Assembly (NCBI GenBank): GCA_902765595.1 | Contig: CACXAQ010000016.1 | Location: forward strand, 1 to 64,000 | Length of the DNA: 64,000 nt | Reading direction: 5' to 3' | DNA from: Oscillospiraceae bacterium | GTDB lineage: Bacteria; Bacillota; Clostridia; Oscillospirales; Oscillospiraceae | In this document: piece by piece, positions 60,920-64,000 of the stretch | Layout: each line of letters opens with the position of its first letter | Numbering within the stretch: the first letter of the stretch is position 1 | Translations under genes and position numbers: made by a program | Notes under the pieces: model-generated | Database searches by the model: none | What the model was told of the DNA's origin: nothing | The model's input: the letters and a program-made list of their open reading frames with translations, nothing else

Positions 60920-62165
60920 CAGCAAGATCTTCTGGCTGATCGTTTCCTTTCTGGTGTCGCTCTCTGTATGGGTATACGTTACGTCTGTGGAAACCGTCCA
61001 GTCCACGAAGACTTTTCGCAACGTTCAAGTGGATGTGATCGGGGAGGAGACCCTGCTCAATTCCCGCAATATGGTCGTGACGGAGGTGGATCCCATCGGC
61101 GTTACGGTTGAGATCCGCGGGCCGCGGCGGGTGGTCAATGCGCTGGAGAGCGAAGATCTGCTTGCTCAGGTCGATGTGAGCAGACTGACCCAGGCGGCCT
61201 ACACCTCGCTGAATTACACCATCGTGTATCCCAGCGGAACCGACAGACGAAACCTCACCGTCGTCAGTCGTTCCCAGGATTCCATCAGCTTTATGGTCTC
61301 GAAGCTCACGGAAAAGCAGATCCCTGTCCTGGGCGGCTTTGAAGGACGGATCGAGCAGGGATATACCGCGGAAACGCCTGTTTTTGAGCCGAGCATCATT
61401 ACGATCTCCGGCCCCGAGACCTATCTGAAGAACATCCACCACGCATATGTGAGCTTTGGCGCCGGACAGACGGTCCAAAGCACGTTTTCGGTGGAGACCG
61501 GCTATGAATTGCAGGATTCTTCCAATGAAGCCTGCCCGACGACTGAGATCACTTCGTCGCCGGAGACCATTCAGGCCACCCTGCCGATCCTGGCGATGAA
61601 GGAGGTCCCGCTTACCGTCGGGATCATCGAGGGCGCGGGCGCAACGGAAGCCAACACCAGGATCACCGTTGAACCCAAGTCCATTACCCTGGCCGGTGAC
61701 TCCGCGATCCTGTCGGAGATCAATCAGATCACCCTGGATACCATTGACCTTACGCAGTTTGCCTCCGAGTTTACGGCAAGCTACAACATTCCGATCCCCA
61801 ACGGACTGATGAACATCACCGGCGCGACGGAAGCGAATGTGACGGTGCAGATCGTCGGACTGGAGACGAAAACGCTGTATGTGAACGAATTTGTCTGGAC
61901 AGGCCTGGGCGAGGGACAGGTGGTCGAAGCGGTCTCCGGGTACGTGCCGGTGCTGCTGCGCGGTCCTTCCAATGTGATCTCCGTCCTGCAGAATGAGAAT
62001 ATCCGCGCGGAGGCGGACCTGTCCGGATACCAGGACAAGCTCGGCAATTATATCATCGCCCTGAAGATCACGGTCCCCGGCTATAGTACCGTGGGGGCCA
62101 TCCGCGATAACGGACAGCCGGATTATACGGTTGCCATCAATCTGGAGAGGGAAACGGAACCATGA
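60894..62165 (+). CDS. cdaR: CdaR (YbbR-domain) regulator of CdaA
   Basis: A 423-residue protein with one N-terminal helix (about 11-30, FWLIVSFLVSLSVWVYV) and three to four extracytoplasmic YbbR repeats. In Bacillus and Listeria CdaR modulates CdaA. ATG 60894 fits AAAGGAA better than ATG 60888. glmM, normally the third gene of this operon, is absent; an RseC-like gene follows with an ATGA overlap. Confidence 0.92.
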   Translation: MKNIRKIYDSKIFWLIVSFLVSLSVWVYVTSVETVQSTKTFRNVQVDVIGEETLLNSRNMVVTEVDPIGVTVEIRGPRRVVNALESEDLLAQVDVSRLTQAAYTSLNYTIVYPSGTDRRNLTVVSRSQDSISFMVSKLTEKQIPVLGGFEGRIEQGYTAETPVFEPSIITISGPETYLKNIHHAYVSFGAGQTVQSTFSVETGYELQDSSNEACPTTEITSSPETIQATLPILAMKEVPLTVGIIEGAGATEANTRITVEPKSITLAGDSAILSEINQITLDTIDLTQFASEFTASYNIPIPNGLMNITGATEANVTVQIVGLETKTLYVNEFVWTGLGEGQVVEAVSGYVPVLLRGPSNVISVLQNENIRAEADLSGYQDKLGNYIIALKITVPGYSTVGAIRDNGQPDYTVAINLERETEP

Positions 62166-62563
62166 CGCAAGACGCAATCGTGACAAAGCTCCTGCCCCAT
62201 GACATGGCGGAGGTGGCCGTGACCCGTTCCACCGCCTGCGGAGGCAACTGCGGCAGCTGTGAATCCTGCATGTTTCAAAGCGAGCTGAAGGCCGTTGCCC
62301 GGAACCTGATCGAGGCAAAGCCGGGCCAGCGTGTGGTGATCGAGAGCAAAAGCTCCCGGATCTTCGGCGCTGCCATCCTGGTCTATGTGATGCCGCTGCT
62401 CTTTTTCCTGCTGGGCTACGCCCTCGCCGCGCTGGCGGGAGCAGGGGAGGGCATCCGGATCCTGGTGAGCTTTGCGGCGCTCCTGGTAAGCGCCGTGGTG
62501 CTGGTACTGTCCCAGCGAAGAAAAAACGATAAAAAGCCCATCACCTTTGATATCATTGCGTGA
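62162..62563 (+). CDS. RseC/MucC family membrane protein
   Basis: A 133-residue protein with an N-terminal Cys cluster (STACGGNCGSCESCMF) and two membrane helices (about 70-88 and 98-116), matching the SoxR-reducing-system/RseC family. In proteobacteria it couples to the Rnf-like complex; in Clostridia it often neighbours other genes and its role is open. It overlaps the cdaR stop by four bases. Confidence 0.85.
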   Translation: MTQDAIVTKLLPHDMAEVAVTRSTACGGNCGSCESCMFQSELKAVARNLIEAKPGQRVVIESKSSRIFGAAILVYVMPLLFFLLGYALAALAGAGEGIRILVSFAALLVSAVVLVLSQRRKNDKKPITFDIIA

Positions 62564-62580
62564 GAGGCGCTGGAGGAACA

Positions 62581-63459
62581 ATGATCAAAAGCATGACCGG
62601 CTACGGCAGCGCCAAGGGCACTGTCGAGGGCCTGGAAATCAGCGTAGAGCTGAAAAGTGTCAATAACCGCTATCTGGACACGTCCGTTCGTCTGCCCCGC
62701 AGCTTCCTGTTTGCCGAGGAGATGATCAAATCCCGCGTCCAGTCCCATATCAGCCGGGGCAAGGTGGACGTGTTTGTCAGCGTGGACAGCTCCCAGGCCG
62801 GTGATATGTGCGTCAAGGTCAACGAAGCGCTGCTGAAGGGCTATCTGGACGCCATCGGCCATATCGCGGAGGAGTACCGGCTCCCCATGGATCTGACCGC
62901 TCTGAGCGTGAGCCGTTTTCCGGACGTGCTGACGGTGGAGAAGCAGGATCTGGACGCGGAAGCCATCAGCGACGGCATGTCCCGGATCGTGGAGCAGGCG
63001 CTGGAGGACTTTGACGCCATGCGTCTGCGCGAGGGCGAAAAACTGCGGGACGACGTGCTGGGACGGTTGGAGACCATCTCCGCGCTGGTCAAGACCGTGG
63101 AAGAGAAGGCCCCGGAGACCGTGGAGGACTACCGCCGCCGCCTGGAGCAAAAAATGGCGGAGGTGCTGGGAACCGCCGGGATCGACGAGAACCGCATCCT
63201 CTCGGAGGCGGCGATCTTTGCCGACCACATCGCCGTGGACGAGGAGACCGTGCGTCTTCTCAGTCACATGTCTCAGCTGACCGGCATGATCAACGGCAAT
63301 TCTCCCACCGGGCGGAAGATCGACTTTCTCATTCAGGAATTCAATCGGGAGGCCAACACCATCGGCTCCAAGTGCCAGAATTCCCAGATCGCCCATGTGG
63401 TCGTGGATCTGAAGTCCGAGATCGAGAAGATCCGGGAACAGATCCAGAACATCGAATAG
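62581..63459 (+). CDS. yicC: YicC/YloC family endoribonuclease
   Basis: A 292-residue protein of the YicC family, now linked to RNase activity. It begins MIKSMTGYGSAKG and holds SVELKSVNNRYLDTSVRLPR, SRGKVDVFVSVD and DHIAVDEETVRLLSHMSQL. It ends with GSKCQNSQIAHVVVDLKSEIEKIREQIQNIE-like conserved residues. GGAGGAACA precedes the ATG. The order yicC-remA-gmk is the classic Firmicute arrangement. Confidence 0.94.
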   Translation: MIKSMTGYGSAKGTVEGLEISVELKSVNNRYLDTSVRLPRSFLFAEEMIKSRVQSHISRGKVDVFVSVDSSQAGDMCVKVNEALLKGYLDAIGHIAEEYRLPMDLTALSVSRFPDVLTVEKQDLDAEAISDGMSRIVEQALEDFDAMRLREGEKLRDDVLGRLETISALVKTVEEKAPETVEDYRRRLEQKMAEVLGTAGIDENRILSEAAIFADHIAVDEETVRLLSHMSQLTGMINGNSPTGRKIDFLIQEFNREANTIGSKCQNSQIAHVVVDLKSEIEKIREQIQNIE

Positions 63460-63468
63460 GAGTCGCCT

Positions 63469-63735
63469 GTGAAGCTGATCGGAATCGGATTCGGAAATCT
63501 GGTGGCGGCGGAACGGGTCATCTCCATCGTGAGCCCGGAATCCGCGCCAATCAAGCGCATGATCCAGGAGGTGCGGGAGCGCGGCGCGCTCATTGACGCC
63601 TCCTTTGGCCGCAGCACCCGCTCAGTCCTGGTGATGGACAGCGGCAACGTCATTCTCTCGGCCCTTCCGCCGGAGACCCTTGCGGCCCGTTTTGATGATG
63701 ACGCAAAAGAGGAGGAAACGAATAGCAATGTCTGA
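63469..63735 (+). CDS. remA: RemA/YlzA DNA-binding regulator
   Basis: An 88-residue protein of the DUF370/RemA family, which in Bacillus activates extracellular matrix and osmoprotection genes. It starts with GTG after AGGAG, giving [20 protein letters not shown], and [27 protein letters not shown] is highly conserved. It overlaps the gmk start by eight bases. Confidence 0.94.
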   Translation: MKLIGIGFGNLVAAERVISIVSPESAPIKRMIQEVRERGALIDASFGRSTRSVLVMDSGNVILSALPPETLAARFDDDAKEEETNSNV

Positions 63736-64000
63736 AAAAGGGAAACTGATCGTGATCTCCGGCCCCTCCGGGGCGGGGAAGAGCACCGTGGTCAGGCAGG
63801 CCATGCAGGGAAGGAATGACATTTGCTTTTCCACCTCGGTGACCACGCGGCAGCCCAGACCCGGCGAAGTGGACGGGAAGGACTACTTCTTCATCACGGA
63901 CGAAAAATTCCGGGAAATGGTGGAGCAGGACGCGCTGCTGGAGCACGCGGAGTATGTGGCTCATTCCTACGGTACGCCCAGAGCCTTCGTCAAGCAGCAG
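63728..64000 (+). CDS. gmk: guanylate kinase, C-terminus cut by window edge
   Basis: Phosphorylates GMP to GDP. Ninety-one codons are visible: P-loop [13 protein letters not shown] near residue 9, [21 protein letters not shown] (GMP binding) and [11 protein letters not shown]. The ATG lies in the end of remA, with GAGGAAACG upstream. The rest of the gene, and any rpoZ next to it, are beyond the window. Confidence 0.95.
   Translation, partial: MSEKGKLIVISGPSGAGKSTVVRQAMQGRNDICFSTSVTTRQPRPGEVDGKDYFFITDEKFREMVEQDALLEHAEYVAHSYGTPRAFVKQQ

Overview
The window is a gene-dense 64 kb chromosomal segment from a fairly GC-rich, spore-forming member of the Clostridia. An Oscillospirales/Oscillospiraceae-type gut anaerobe is my inference. 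Supporting it are a complete spoIIIAA-AH operon, an alpha/beta-type small acid-soluble spore protein gene, T-box leaders, a large Gram-positive SRP RNA, RemA, CdaA/CdaR, RNase M5 and Firmicute gene orders. No prophage, insertion sequence, integrase, CRISPR array or rRNA was seen. Both window edges cut genes: hutH on the left and gmk on the right.

Layout. 0-7 kb: hutH (minus), then uvrA-recD2 and a convergent spore protein gene. 7-10 kb: a P-type ATPase homologue lacking its catalytic aspartate, a HAD-family protein and a small membrane protein. 10-15 kb: the spoIIIA operon. 15-23 kb: asp23-nusB-xseA-xseB-ispA-dxs-tlyA-nadK-recN, covering transcription termination, exonuclease VII, isoprenoid precursors, NADP and DNA repair. 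24-28 kb: a tyrosine T-box leader followed by a C_GCAxxG_C_C-type gene, an AT-richer membrane protein gene and tyrS, then a TPP riboswitch with thiT (minus). 28-33 kb: prfC, a folate cyclodeaminase-like gene, a compound palindromic element, a small membrane protein, a sirtuin, tmk and a tiny Cys/Gly-rich protein. 33-43 kb: mltG, a U32 peptidase, an alanine T-box with alaS, a HIT protein, comEC, holA and rnmV. 43-50 kb: tRNA-Arg(CCT), a fused MacB-like ABC transporter, and a large iron-sulfur flavoprotein operon with hypA (minus). 50-57 kb: SRP RNA, dnaX, ybaB, a radical SAM/SPASM gene, a DUF1002 protein, an alanine/sodium symporter and comF. 56-64 kb: mreB, ispD, ispF, a DUF3343/cysteine desulfurase pair, cdaA-cdaR, rseC-like, yicC, remA and gmk.

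Many genes are co-directional with 1-26 bp overlaps or very short gaps, so most sit in operons. Isoprenoid synthesis is spread over two clusters (ispA-dxs and ispD-ispF). DNA uptake genes (comEC, comF) and replication/repair genes (holA, dnaX, recN, recD2, uvrA, xseAB) are interleaved with envelope and signalling genes. Sigma-A-like promoters with 16-17 bp spacers can be read directly at many transcription-unit starts.

Most unusual items: the P-type ATPase homologue that keeps an open frame while losing the DKTGT aspartate, the CPC cysteines and the TGE glutamate; a tyrosine T-box separated from tyrS by two genes; a nested palindromic intergenic element beside a frame-ambiguous small gene; and a 900-residue multi-domain iron-sulfur flavoprotein paired with a lone hypA.
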